Shown here piece after piece: positions 23,801 through 36,120 of a DNA stretch of 64,000 nucleotides; the first letter of the stretch is position 1, and every line of letters starts with the position of its first letter. The position numbers were made by a program, and so were the translations under genes. The stretch comes from Drosophila persimilis (taxonomy: Eukaryota > Arthropoda > Insecta > Diptera > Drosophilidae): positions 3,782,001 through 3,846,000 of the forward strand of contig NW_020825317.1 in NCBI RefSeq assembly GCF_003286085.1. The letters are read 5' to 3'. Under the pieces are notes generated by a model, which was not told the origin of the DNA, ran no database searches, and was given only the letters and a program-made list of their open reading frames with translations.

Positions 23801-25123
23801 TGTGGAATATGCGAGTACGGAGGAGTCTCTTTCCCGCGGAGCACGCAACGCGTTACGCAGCCAAAGACAAACTGATTGCCGTGTGCCGTGCCACGGATGT
23901 GATTTACCGACGCACACAGAGAAAGCAGAACAGAACACTGCCACACAGACACTTTCGCACAGAGCATGCTGCTCCTGGCCCGACGAACAGCTGGCAGGGC
24001 CTGCGCATGTGTGTGTCCATGTCCGTGTCGGTCTCCGTGTCCGTGTCCGTGTTGAGAATGGAAATGTGGGGAAAAGTGCTCGACGAAATTCCCCACTGAA
24101 CAAGCAGCTGGCAGCTGGCTGGCAGAAAAGAACGGTTGCAATTGGAGCGCAGGTCCTGCGTCCCAGAATTTTCCACACATCCAATATCGAAAGCGCGTAA
24201 CCACTAAAAGGATACCCCGTACAGAAAGTCATCCATGTCTAGACAGAAGACATGTACACAGAAAACAATATCCGACACGATATTTTATACCTATAGAAGA
24301 TGGAAAAGCAGCACTCCAACCGACCGAGGGGCGCTGCTTCATGACGCGGGACATGTTTCATCGACTCCACTACTTAAAGGGAAAGAGTGCCTTTGAAAGA
24401 TACTTTTGAAACAGTTTCGGCTACGATTACTGACAACTAAACGTAGCAGTGCTACAGAACTATACAAAACTGGGCGCCTTAAAAACTGAAAAATCGGATA
24501 AAGCAGAGCCCAAGTGTAAACTACAGCCCGTCCTTGCCACAAGCTCTGATCTGAAATGAGGCGTGCTAAACGGATCGACCCTTCCCGCAATTCGAGCAAA
24601 GGGTATGCCTCGAAGGAACTTCCCTTTTTGAGCGCCAAAATCAGGATTTCCCTTTATTTGGGGGGACATTTGTTGAATGGGGAACACTCGTGTTCGTCTC
24701 GTGGTGGATAACGGGGTACACCATTCGGGCCTGCTGATTTCCCTGCGCCACCCGAGCACCACCCCCGACCACCACCCCATAGGCCATACACGCCGTGGAG
24801 CGCCTGTAGCATACTTTCCTGCTTTGATTCCTGTATTTGGTACATTAAAGAGGAGCGCACGCTGGAGGACTTCCTTAAAGCACTGCCTCGGATCTCCCTT
24901 AACCTACTCGACTCCCCTCTCGCCCCCTCTCTCCCCCTCTCTCTCCCTTTGGCTATCTCGCTTAACCTTAAAGCGGCGGCCTGACAGACCAAAGCAAGTT
25001 GGCCACATGTTTTTTTCCGCCTGCGAATTTTAATGACTTGCCCCTTCCCCACGCGGGCACTGCAGGAGCCACATGCCTGCCTTCCGTCCCGCTCCCCCCT
25101 CCCCCCTGGCAAGGACCACCTAC

Positions 25124-25154
25124 CTGTATGTGAGCGGTTCGCGTTGCCAAACAT
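25124..25154 (-). other. Possible alternative first coding exon (MFGNANRSHT), weak
   Basis: Minus-strand GCAAACATG starts a short frame, MFGNANRSHTG, and meets ACAG|GTAGGTGG at 25124/25123, leaving phase 1. The start context (A at -3) is good. The different phase from the other exons (phase 0) and the short length make this doubtful. It could be noncoding intron. Confidence 0.2.
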
Positions 25155-27235
25155 GTTTGCATTTGAATTTTAAATTAAACGTCGTCGTTGTCGTTGTCGT
25201 TGTCGGTGTCGGCCCCGTAGTCGTAGTCGAAGTAAAGCGATGATGATGACGACAACATGTCAACATCAAACCAGAGAGGAGGATGAGCAGCAGCAGGGAC
25301 CCCCCAACGATGAGGCAAGAGGCAAGAGGCAGGGGGCAAAAGGATCAGAAAGGAAGAGCAGGGCATTAGTTGTCGTCTATTGATTTTCGGCTGCTGACCT
25401 TTTTTCCCCCCACTGAAAAACGAAGAAGAGAGAGGGAGAGGGAGAAAGGAAATGCCAAATGCGGGCCGAGTGCCAATCACAGAGAGAAAGAGAGTGGGAC
25501 AGAGAGATTTATGGCTAAAATCAAAGCTAGATGGAGGAGAAATAGAGAGACATAGAGAGCGGATGCCGGAGCCACAGTAAGGATCGAGAGATTTTGTTTG
25601 ATTTCTTTCAGAATCAAGGAATTTTCCATGTGATCGTGACACAAGTTTTGCCCTCGAATGCCAACCAAAGAGAGAGAGAGGGAGACTTTTAAATAGAATA
25701 ACGAATCTCATGAAAGGAAGAGAGGACTATGACAAGTTTTCGGCTGGCCTCAGAATCAATGGATCTCAAAGGATTTCAGATCCAATGCCAGAAAGAGAGA
25801 TAGAAAGCGATAGATAGACAGGCGCAGCTTCAACGGCTGTCAGAATCAAGGAATTCGGTTCGGGATCAAACTGAATTTTCGGGTGAAATGTAATTTCGCC
25901 CTGCCTGAGTGCCACAACTGCCACCAGAGCCTGGCAGGTGGCATGCCCCGCACCCACACACAAAGGGACGGACGCCGATTCGAATGCTAAAATACGGAAT
26001 ATTTTGCGAGGTTTTTGCTTGTGGCTTCCAGCCGCAGCTGGAGGCCAACTTGTTGAGCAATTAAGCCAAAAACGCACAGCATGCCAGAGCAGAGCTGCCA
26101 ACTCGATAAAACTGACGTAAACTAACAGCTCCCATCCCCCACCGAATTGGCAGCCCTGCGGCAGCAGAAAAGTTGTGGGAAATCGAAGTCAGAAAGGGTT
26201 TGCAAAAGCCAGTAAGCATTCATTTGTGGAAGAATTAAACGACGGACCGAAGAGCAATAATAAGTACGAGGAGGAAACTGATCTGGCATCAAGGATAAGC
26301 TATCAAAATTCTGGTCAACGTTTCAGTCGAGGCACAAGGGCTTTAGCTCTGAGAGTCTCTCACATCTGGGCCGGAATACAAGAGCTATATCTATTAGGAC
26401 ATAGCTTAACCTTCCTTCTGGGTGTTGCATATATTTACCCTAGTTCAACATATCCTTTATTCCTCTATAAGTACCGAGTACCAACAAAAGTATATTGCAT
26501 TCTGTACTCCAAAAAATATATAAAAATAGCAAGCAAACGATTACCAAATTTGAGGGAAATCAATAGCGATACATGCAGCTGCTTGAAGCTCTGAAGGATC
26601 TCGTTTTGACGAGTCCCTCCCAAAAGCAAATCTCCCAGAGAGAGGAGCGAGCCCCCCTGCAGTGCCTCAGGAGTAAATCAATTTGCAACACCTACGTACG
26701 CAATGGATGGGACTCTCAAATGTTTGGATTTCATCACCAGCGAGAAAACACACCCCAGCGCTGCCCTGCCTGCCCCCTGCCCGGACACACACACACACAC
26801 AGATATCGTTAAGTGAATGTTTGTCCCCTGTTTGGCACAGAGAATCCTGTGGAAGGAACCTCTCTGTTATTGTTGACCAAAGTCCAACAACTGTGAGGAT
26901 GTGAGTTTGCGAGGATGTAAAGGGCGGAGGGCGAAGGGCGAATGGGGAAGGGGGAGACTATATAAAGTAACAACTGGCTAATACCCTTTTTAATCCCATA
27001 CACATAAATATATATTTTATTGCTCTCTGACTTCCATCTGCCTCTAGTCCAAGGGTCTCCTCTCGTATTGTTGTCGTGTGGTTCTGCGACTGTACTCCCC
27101 ACACACTTTCCTCCATCCTTTTCCCGTTTTATTGCCACTCTTCTGCTCGTATAGTTTTCCATAAATTTTCGCCCACTTTTGTGCTTTTGGGCTTGTGGGG
27201 AGCAGTGCGGAAAGTGAAACCTTTACTCGAGGTAA

Positions 27236-27274
27236 GACGACGACGACGACGACGACAACGACAACGACGACGAC
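27236..27274 (+). repeat. (GAC)n trinucleotide repeat
   Basis: GAC/GACAAC repeats directly follow CTCGAGGTAAG. That would be a plausible plus-strand splice donor, but no exon can be supported. Confidence 0.85.
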
Positions 27275-28144
27275 TCTCGACTCTTGGGGCAAATCCGCTT
27301 AAAATCATTTTTTGGCATTATTATTTCGAGTGGCATCCCCAACCCCCTCCCAGTGGCATTCGCATGTGTAAGTGTGAGTTATTGCAACATTGCAGCAGCA
27401 ACAACAAATAAAAGGCTTAAAGTATATTTGCCAAAGCCGCTTAACACACAACTGTACTGCGGTTTTTCACCAAAAGCAGAGAGAGCGCTGGCTCTCGCAT
27501 TAATTGCTTGAACAGCGTCATAATCTGCGTCAAGCTTTATGCCACACCAAAAAGGAAGCAATGAATCCCACGAAGAGGGGAGCAGATCCCCCCAAAAAAC
27601 GGGATGCTAGAGTAACTTTCTTAGCTTTTTACCCTCGAGTCGGCCTTGTTATCCCTCATGTCTCCTTTTTCCCCGGTTCAGCATGGTACAGAAAGATCAA
27701 TCAATCGCAAGTGATCATTCGATATCGATATCATCGATATATAATCGGTTAAATCATAAACAATTATCAGGGACGCGTTCCATGGTTCGCCGCTCTGCTT
27801 TTCAATTGAGTGATTGAAAATCATCGATAAAATCATCGATTTTTTATTAAATGTACTTTATTTATCGCAATTTGAAATTATATTCATACATAATGTCCGA
27901 AAATGAAACCTTATGTGGGTATATTTTAACTTGTTATTGCAAATATTGGTCTTTACCATGGTCCCCGCCTCCGCTTCGTGCACTTCAGTGGGCTATTCGG
28001 GCAGTCGGTGTCGTTTCTTGGGTCAAATGTCTTCATCTTCCAAAAAAATGCCCCCCTCTAACATCGTTTCCCTTGGGCTCGCCACCGCCGTCCATCTGCT
28101 GGCTGCTCGTGCCCCACATTTAAATGCTTGTCAACATTCAGAGG

Positions 28145-28238
28145 CACGGGGCATGGGGCATGGGGCATGGGGCATGGGGCATGGGGCATGGGGCATGGGG
28201 CATGGGGCATGGGGCATGGGGCATGGGGCATGGGGCAC
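28145..28238 (+). repeat. Octamer tandem repeat (GGGGCATG)n, about 11 copies
   Basis: An uninterrupted 8-bp period runs from the first GGGGCATG to GGGGCACTT. It is nearly perfect, so it is recent or actively homogenised. A related, degenerate GGCATGTGGCATGCGGC run occurs at 2977-3012. Confidence 0.9.
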
Positions 28239-30299
28239 TTACAGTTGCTTCAACATAAACCAGGACAGATATAAATATATAGGTTTATATGTGTATGTAT
28301 CTGGGAGGAAGTAAAGCAAACCCGAAAACAGAATGTTGGCCAAATATTTTGGAGCTGAAATATTCATTTGATTTCTGCGAGTAGTCCGCCCTCAATCGTC
28401 TGATTTTCTCCGTTTTCCTTCCTTTGGGCTGAGCATTGTTTCCGCTTTTTTTATTTTTATTTGAGTTTTTGTTGTTGTGTGGGTGGAACGCATATTTTGG
28501 CTCTGCTTCTGTTTCCTGCTTGCATTCCTTTCTATCTCTCTGCCTCTCTGGTACTTCCGTTCCTGGTTGGCATCGCTGGGGAAATGGTTGCATTGCCTAC
28601 TTTCAGGCGGTTGCCGTTTTACAGGGTTCCCATAAACGAACGGGCATCATTCGCATTCGCATTCGCATTCGCATTTAGAAGACTGCAACAAATCGCTGCG
28701 TGTTGAAACAATGAAAGCTCCATTCGTTTTTCGTTCCACAAAATTTCCATCTTCATCTGGCATTCATACACGTACTCGTGTGTATATTTTTCTGCATTTT
28801 TAAACAAAGCAAAGACGAGCTTCAGCTCCATTTCCACTCGGCAGTTGTATAATCCTGCCGGCAATGGGAGCGTGAAACAGGCACGCTAATGGGGGTAGCG
28901 TGTAGCCGTCTTTGAATGAGGCATTGTCACGCATAATTAAAATTAAATGCGCTTTTGGGAATAATTCAAATGAATAAGCGAGCGAGCTGGCTAGCCAGCA
29001 TGTGTGCTGCATACACAAAATGAGGTTCCGCCGCGACGGGGTGTACCCTTGCAACTGTTCAGGTCCCATGGTCGTCCTGTGGTCGCCCTATCCTTAGCGC
29101 ATTACTTCCCCCTGCCAAGTCTCTCCTCAGACAAAATCAAGCCAAAGATCGTATTAACAATCGATCACAAGGATACCCTTCTTAAGGGATGAAAAACTCT
29201 GTCTGATGACTCGTTTCGTCAGCAGCACAGCATTCGTCGAATGCTGCAGAAGTTTCCCATAAGCGAAAGGACTTCCCGCGTTTCATTTGCTTGAATTTAA
29301 AGAGGGAGTCAAGTGCACCTTCCTCTATTTTGCATTTCCCTATAAACCCATATACCCATATAGCCGTACACTTTACGACTAATGGGTATACAAAAAATTG
29401 CCTTCAACATAAAAACAAAACAAAATAAAACGAACTTTTTTTAGAAAACGTTTTTCTTGTGCTCTTGTTTCTAGTTTGCCTTTTCTCTGTCCTTTTGCCG
29501 CCCCGTCTCCATTGTCCTGTACGCCTCCATTCAAGTAGTAGGCGTGGCAAGGACAAAGAACACAGTCATGCGAAAAGTAGAGGGACGGGATGGGACGGGG
29601 TGCAGGGCCCTGTGTGGTGGTCTGGAGGAGCTCTTCATTTATTATGCGACTGATGGCCATTAATTTTGCAGACCATCGTCGTCGTCGTTTGGTCTTTGGC
29701 TGTGCCTCTTTTCTGGACCTGCGACATCATCTCTGGATGCCCCCAAAAAAGTGAGCAGGATGCACATGTTGGTGGCAGGGGCAAGTGTGTGTGCTGCTAC
29801 ATGGAAAAAGTTGCCGCAGGCCAGGAAAATTCATCGAAATCCTTTACGTTTTCCATCACCCTGCGAACGCATTTTTCTATTCACTAATTATGGAACAAGC
29901 GAAAGGGTTTGGGCTCCAGCATCGGGTGGAGATTCCTCTTCTAATTGCTCAAATAGTTGGCTAAGTTTTCCCTTTTCCCGCCTTTGGGCATCCGAGCCCT
30001 GGTCCTGGCCTCATGAGCCTCCTTCGCATCGATGCCCAATTTATGCCAAGGCACGAAGTTGTCAAAAAATTTTAATTAAACACGAAGGCATTCATGGCCA
30101 TCCACTTTCAACACCAGACGTCTGCCCGTCCCCCCGTCCCCCCGTCCCCCTGTCCCCTTTCAAGGATAGCAGGGGCGCAGAGGGTCGCAGGAGCAGGGCT
30201 GCAGCAGGGGTCGTGTGGCAGCTGTCCACAAAGTTCGAAAACCGAAAGGAAATACTCCATTGGTAAAGAAACAAAAACGAACTGAAATCGATCATTTTT

Positions 30300-30670
30300 C
30301 TTCTTCGATGACTAATCTTTTGTTGGCCAACTTATCGATTAATATCGAAGCAGCACTGAAATCAATCATCAATGTTTCCATGGTTACGTTTACTTTGTTG
30401 CGTTACTCATCGATTTATTATCGAAACATTTTTTTCGTTTAACAATCGATTGCTCTAATGCTTTTGCATTCACTAATCATCACTTGTTCCTTCCTTTAAA
30501 GACAATGGATGAATGACACTTGACGATTAATTATCGAAGAAGAGCTGCAATCGATGGATAATCACAGTTCTACTTATTTTCCATTCCCTAGTCATCACTA
30601 TTTCCACGATTGAATGATTTTTGTTGGCCCACTAAGCACACTTATCGATTAATTATCGAAGCGATTGGCA
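30300..30670. repeat. Decayed tandem repeat, about 115-120 bp unit, with paired ATCGA motifs
   Basis: TTATCGATTAATTATCGAAG or a close variant occurs at 30331, 30406, 30521 and 30641. Accompanying sequence also repeats: TTTTGTTGGCC at 30320 and 30619, and CATTCACTAATCATCACT at 30468 against CATTCCCTAGTCATCACT at 30582. The spacing of these pairs is 114-121 bp, apart from one shorter interval. Confidence 0.6.
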
Positions 30671-31904
30671 TTCACATCCACCCGCACCCGCACTCGCACT
30701 GCCACACCCATAACACACACATCGCACAGATAAAGTGGCAACATTTTCAATTTCCCGTAAAACAATTGCAGTGCCCGTTGGCATGGCTATAAAAATGGCA
30801 TGAAAACATCGACAATCCTTTGTCTCCTAGTCTCCCAGTCCCCCACTCTCTCTCCCTCTATGTCGTGTGTAAGTGCAACAGTCCCTTGCTTATGGGCCTC
30901 AAAGTGGGAATTGCAACTGCGGCTCTATTGTGCCATCGGATGTGCCATTGTTGCCACCGCCACTTCCTCGCAGTCCTGACAGATGCCATACACGGATTTC
31001 AGTCTACACTTGGAGAAAACAATATTGTCTGCGGATGTCCCGTCCTTCGCATTTCAATGCGCATTGCTGAAAGTGTACGAGTTACGTTCGTTCTATATTA
31101 ATCGACAATGCGAGCAAACTTTTGTCAGCACTTCTCGTTTGGGGTTTTTGGTTTTGGGTTTGCGTTTGCGTTTGCCTTCGCGTTCTGCCTTTGCAGATGA
31201 AAATTGAAATGGATGACAGCCAGGCTGGGCACGCCAGGCGGTCATTTGCCCCAGAGCGCAGTTTTCGACGCGTTAACGCGCTCCACAGGGGGTTCGATGG
31301 CAGGGATGGGAGGCCTGATGAGTGTTCGTTTTAGGGGCACATGCAGCTTATGGCAGATAGAACACACTAATGTGAGTCGACTTTCGGGCCATGTTTGCCG
31401 TTTGACGGCCGCTGCAATCTCTGAAACTGCCACCCAGGCCGTGGGGCACGGTCGCTGCCAGAGAAGTTGCATATTTGTGGCAGTAAAATGACCAACGGAA
31501 TGCCGTCAACGCACAGAGAGTGAAATGACCAATCTAGCAGGAAAGCCCCAACTTTCCACAACATCAGAGATTTGCCTCATTTCTTTACAGAATTGGTCAA
31601 ATCCATTGATGAAGCCAATTTTGAAGTTTGTATCCAAACACAGGATCGTCATATGCACGCCAGATCATCCGGGTCAAGCAACTGGGTGCCATCGGAGTCG
31701 TCTTGAGGAACAACCTTCTGTTGCTCCTACTTTCGGGGGCAGCATTTTTTTGATTTCTGTTACCCTAACTTCCCACATCTTCTTCTGTGATAGTCTACAT
31801 ACAATTATACAACTAAAAGCATATAAAAACCTACCCTTTACAACCATTATATTGTATAATGGAACGATAGAGAGTGTGTTTGATGAAGAGACGAAAAATC
31901 AGTC

Positions 31905-32168
31905 AGAACGTGTAGGCGTCTCTTTAAAATTGTGGATGCCACAGATTTTCGTCCTTTGTGTCAAAGGAGTGTGGATACCAAATTTGGATACCACAAGCTT
32001 TTGTTAGTTTCTGAGATCTAGGCGCCTATCGAGAAGGACAGACAGACGCAGGGAAAGACATGTACATATATATATATTGACGCTGATCAACAATATAAAT
32101 ACTTTATGGGGTCGGAGACGCATCCTTCTGGGCGCATCCACTTTCCCCAAAAATCGAATATACATATA
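31905..32168 (+). mobile_element. DINE-1/mini-me 3' half
   Basis: The copy contains the ATGCCACAGATTTTCGTCC block, GTGGATACCAAATTTGG, a short GACR microsatellite (GGACAGACAGACGCAGG), a TA run, and ACTTTATGGGGTCGGAGACG followed by the terminal CTTCTGGGCGC...CGAATATA region. The front half is absent. DINE-1/INE-1 elements are nonautonomous, Helitron-related and very abundant in Drosophila. Confidence 0.75.
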
Positions 32169-34734
32169 TCTTTTTTCGCTCTACACTACTCTCTATTTGT
32201 TCTGTTATATTAAATACCGTAAAAGCTAACGATTTGCTCCTGCCAGATTCGTCAATTCCCCCACTGTGCAACGCTGGCTAGGCCAAGGGTTGGGTTGGGA
32301 TGGGCTCGTTGCTCGGTAAATTTGCATCAACATAAACGAAGGATTAGTAGTTTTTCGTATGTACCCGTAAATGCTCCAGTGGGCTTTCCAGCTCTGTGGA
32401 CCCAAAAAGTGTCTCCTGATGGCGATTTTCTATTTACTTCTGATTTCATTATCTTCTGCCCACTGGACGGAGCAGCTGTAAAGTCGCCTCTCTTTGATTC
32501 TATTTGTTCATCTGAAATTTGGAAGTTTCCAATGGTGGCCATGGGGCCATTCTTGTCAGCCTTGCTCTCGGATTCGTTTGCCGTCAGCCAGAGTCGGTCG
32601 TCCGTTTGCTGTTTTCCCTGGCATGGCTTTGGCAATAAACTTGAATTTTATTGTCCTACAAGAATGTTGCAATATGCTTGGCCATAATTTCAACATCCTC
32701 AACATTGTTGCCAGACGAAAATAGGAGCCCCACACACTCTCCCACTCCCCCAGAGCCCAAATTTTGCGGTCGTTGCAGGTCTGAAGGGTCTTAGCGTCTG
32801 GTCCTCGTTTCTCCTTCTCTCCCTGAAGGGAGTCATGATGAGATGTGGGGACAACATTCCACAAAAACAAAACAAAGTTTTTGTTGTTTTCTTAAGTTAA
32901 AACCTGCATTTAAATGGAATCTTATATCAGTACTAGATCCTATACATAGGTGCTCTTATTTCATTTTCCCCTTGATTTATTTTGCTTTTCTTAGCTTTTT
33001 TCTGGGATTCAAAGGAGTGGAAATATTATACAAAATGTTGCATATTTAGAGACGCTTCTTTTGGCATTTTTGAAGGGGGTGGGGGTGGGGGTGTGGAACC
33101 AGTGGAATGGTGGATTGACCCAAGAATCGGTTTGTGTCCGGACCATTTCAAGTTTTTAGTGCAACTAATTTAAAATTTATGATGCACTTGAATTGCATTG
33201 CTGGCAAAAGTTGAAAAGTCAACTAAAAAGAGCAACAAAAAAGGCAGCGAGACTCCGTCCTTATGGGGCCAGGGAAAAGGGCGGGGGGAAATGGGAACTG
33301 CATAAAAACAGAAATAAAATATTCATCGCATACTTTTAGCCATCGAGTTATGCATTTTCTTCTTTTCTACTATTTTCTGAATGCACACACTTTTCCACTC
33401 TGTTTTACTTCTTCTTGTTTATTTTGCTGCATTTCTGTTGCTGTTGCTGTTTCTGTTTCTGTTTTGTCGACTGCTCGAAAATTGGCAATTAAATATTGAA
33501 AAAACCCCAGCAACACGAAATAATATTCATATTCGTAATAATAATTGAGTGAATATTTGCTCTCAGCGGAAGGGGCCTCTCCTCCTTTTTGCTCCATTGG
33601 TCGGGGTCACCAGTTGTCGAATTCGCATTTTATTTGGCCCTGCAGCTCTCAAGGACAACCCTTAACGTATTCGGTGTACTCTTTGGCTTTTGAAAGTATT
33701 TGAAAGTCTCGTTTTGGGTCTGCATAATTGACACTCATTAAATCGACAATCACCAACACAGTACACCGAAACATGCCGTCGATTGTGGAACTGGAACTAG
33801 TAATAATTGTACTTTGTGAAGATTGAGGTTTCGATCAAAGAATTCGAATGCGCACACGAAACAGTGACTGACATGAAGGAGACACTTCATTCTTTTAGGA
33901 GGCGAATGCAAGAAAGTGCTAAAGGAAGGACAGATTCGAAAGGAGGATCTAAAGTATTTACGCTCAAGCCAGCTGGTCTAAAATATGATGGACTCTACGT
34001 CATTGTATATACCAGGTTTATACAGGAGCCGTGCTTGGCTTTGCAGAGCGATTACTCTTCTTCTGGAATTTGAGGACCCAAAGACCCCAGAAACAAATAT
34101 TATGGACTCTTTGCATTATGGACATTTGCAAAAAAAAAAAATAAATAAAAAATAAATTTGAATTAGTATTAGTATTAATAATACAAATATAAGTCATAAT
34201 AATAAAAATATTAGTCATACTAAAAATGTTAGAATAAGAAAATCATTCTGCTTAAAGCACACAACTATATGAACTCCATGTGACTAGCGCATTAACATAA
34301 AGTAGAAATACTGTCGCGTTAGGAATATATACATATATACAAATAAATAAATATGGTCTCCAAATCATTCGGCATTTCGATCACTGCCTTGATTACTGCT
34401 CATCGTCTGTTGATAGCATCAAATGCTTTTGATAATTTTCGGGGAGTAATCAATCAAATAAAAAGATTTCTGAGTCAGCATCTTTACCGCTCCACTTGCG
34501 TCTCGCTAGATTCAAGACGGTGTCAGATTGAAGAACCATAGATGTGCAAGAAGTGAGTGCTATGTTAGGTCGTGCCCGTGACCCAAGTTGACCAAATTCC
34601 ATTTCCAATTTCTATTTCCATTTTGCGTAAGCCTACGCCGAAAAAGTCGAATAGACTCAGAGGCTGCGATTTCAGTTACTGATTCAATTCAATACCTATC
34701 GCTGCACCCTTACAACCAGGCAGGCAGCCAAAAA
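32169..34734. other. Noncoding DNA, AT-rich toward the right
   Basis: No gene was recognised. A frame at 33807-34073 looks slightly protein-like but matches nothing I know. The stretch 34125-34240 is highly AT-rich. The right edge leads into the Tc1 and Helitron fragments. Confidence 0.55.
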
Positions 34735-35335
34735 AATGTTTAGAATCCAGTCGGTTGTGTCTCATTTCTCACGAAATCCATCAAATTATGGAAATGATAT
34801 GACACCTCCAAACAGAAAAGCACTTACGCCTTGGGATACTTTAAAAATTCTGCGAGAAGCCTCAAACTCAACGAGCTCTGCGGCTAAAACCGATCAAATT
34901 TTGGGAGTTAACCCCAGCAAAAGAGATTAAAATTACAAAAAAAAAACCAACACTCACTGATGTTTTTCTGCTCGAAATCATATGACATGGAACACGGAAG
35001 GGTGCGAACGCTTTAACTTGGATGGAACAGATGGTTTTAATTATTACTTTCATGACTTAAGAAAGTAAGAACCTCATTTGACCCGTCACCATAGTCGTCT
35101 CTTATTATGGCACATTTGAAATCCAGTTTTTTTCGTGTAAAATGAAATCCATTGGCTACAAAGAGCTACTCCAATAGTCATTTCTCTGTTTTTCCCACAT
35201 CTTTGGAATTACATTGTCTTGGAGCAATTCAATGCCCCAGTCCATACTGCTAGATCTATACTCTTAAGATCTATATATAATAGAGAACGTATGGGGATGA
35301 CTTTCACGCTAAAAAGTCGTCTTTGTGGCGGCATG
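34735..35335 (+). mobile_element. Decayed Tc1-like transposase
   Basis: Several frames together cover one Tc1-family transposase. The HTH region is at 34800-34920 (KALTPWDTLKILREASNSTS, then SAAK). The region around the first catalytic Asp is near 34995-35060 (RFNLDGTDGFNYYFHDLRK). YYGTFEIQFFSCKMKS is near 35107. The second Asp region is near 35216 and reads LEQFNAPVHTARSI; the usual QQDNAP has become EQFNAP, so the catalytic Asp is lost. IENVWG, with the catalytic Glu, is near 35281. There are internal deletions, stops and at least three frame changes, so it is inactive and old. No ITRs were identified. The Helitron helicase fragment starts immediately afterwards. Confidence 0.75.
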
Positions 35336-36120
35336 TCAAGAAGTTGAAATTGAGTCGCAGAAGAACCCGTCGAATAAGTACTGAATTCTCGAGACAACTA
35401 CTGGCTCTTGGCAGTGGCCCAATTACCGTTGATGTTTCGACTGGATTGATATCGTTCCGGGCATATTTTTGCGATTTCACATCGTCAAAGGAGAAACGAA
35501 TCACTAAAGAGTTCCCCGCATTGCACAAAATTGTACAAATCTTGATTGGATTGGATTGGATGAGTGGACGGGATATACCAGTAGGGAAAAACAAGGACGT
35601 CGATAGCTTGAATTTCATTATTCAAAGTCAAATCGCTGGAGAACTGCATTTATATTTTTGAACTCGCTAGATGTGCCAGATAAAATACTGCTGAAAGTGG
35701 GATCGACCATAATCATGTCGAGGAATCTGAATCATCCAAAACCGTGCAGCGGTTGCCCGCCAACAAACTGATGATCAATGCGATTCAAGCGACGATCGTC
35801 AAGCGAAAATTCAAGGGAGAGGTAGTCCTAATCCCACGAATTCCGGTTGTTCCAACTGGTCTACCATTCCAATTCAAGAGAAATCAGTTCCCCGTTCGAC
35901 TGACCGTTGCGATGACAATCCATAAACCGAAAGGCCAATCTTTGGATGTCTGTGGGATTATTCTCGAATTTCCCTGTTTTTCGCACTGTCAGCTGTGTTC
36001 GCTGCCTGTTCGCGTGGTGGCAAACCGTATTCGTTGTTTGTTTTTGAGTCGGAAATCAAATCAAAAAACATTGTTTACAATATCGCTCTCAACAGATTTC
36101 GATTCCATTTAAATAAATCA
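35335..36120 (+). mobile_element. Helitron fragment: C-terminal part of the Pif1-like helicase
   Basis: The first frame (to 35661) reads FSRQLLALGSGPITVDVSTG, then FTSSKEKRITKEFPALHKIV and NKDVDSLNFIIQSQIAGELH. The second (35744-36112) reads MINAIQATIVKRKFKGEVVL, IPRIPVVPTGLPFQFKRNQF and PVRLTVAMTIHKPKGQSLDV. These are the late motifs of Helitron Pif1 helicases; the last is normally A.TI.K.QGQS, and here the usual N/S changes have accumulated. The Rep domain and helicase motif I are not present. Two main frames are needed and the copy is truncated. The sequence to about 36340 may be more of the same element (PQEILDAGAKGHILF), but I cannot confirm it. Confidence 0.82.

Larger units (their letters stand above)
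21046..31904. other. Noncoding DNA upstream of the 20.4-kb exon, presumed intron and alternative promoter region
   Basis: The first few hundred bases above 21045 must hold the leader and promoter of that exon; AC-rich sequence lies at 21190-21225. The rest holds microsatellites, hexamer arrays, the octamer array, ATCGAT clusters (27712-27845 and 30.3 kb) and copies of the TTCCCATAARCGAA motif. No further exon was recognised. Confidence 0.55.

Noticed and set aside
23500-24232. Overlapping long frames on both strands (234, 175 and 168 codons)
   Set aside because: They are built from the GGATATGCGA decamer and the TGTCCR hexamers, have Cys/His/Ser-rich compositions, and lack splice sites or any family motif.
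33807-34073. 88-codon plus-strand frame, slightly protein-like
   Set aside because: I could match no motif to a transposase, helicase or host family, and the flanks give no support.
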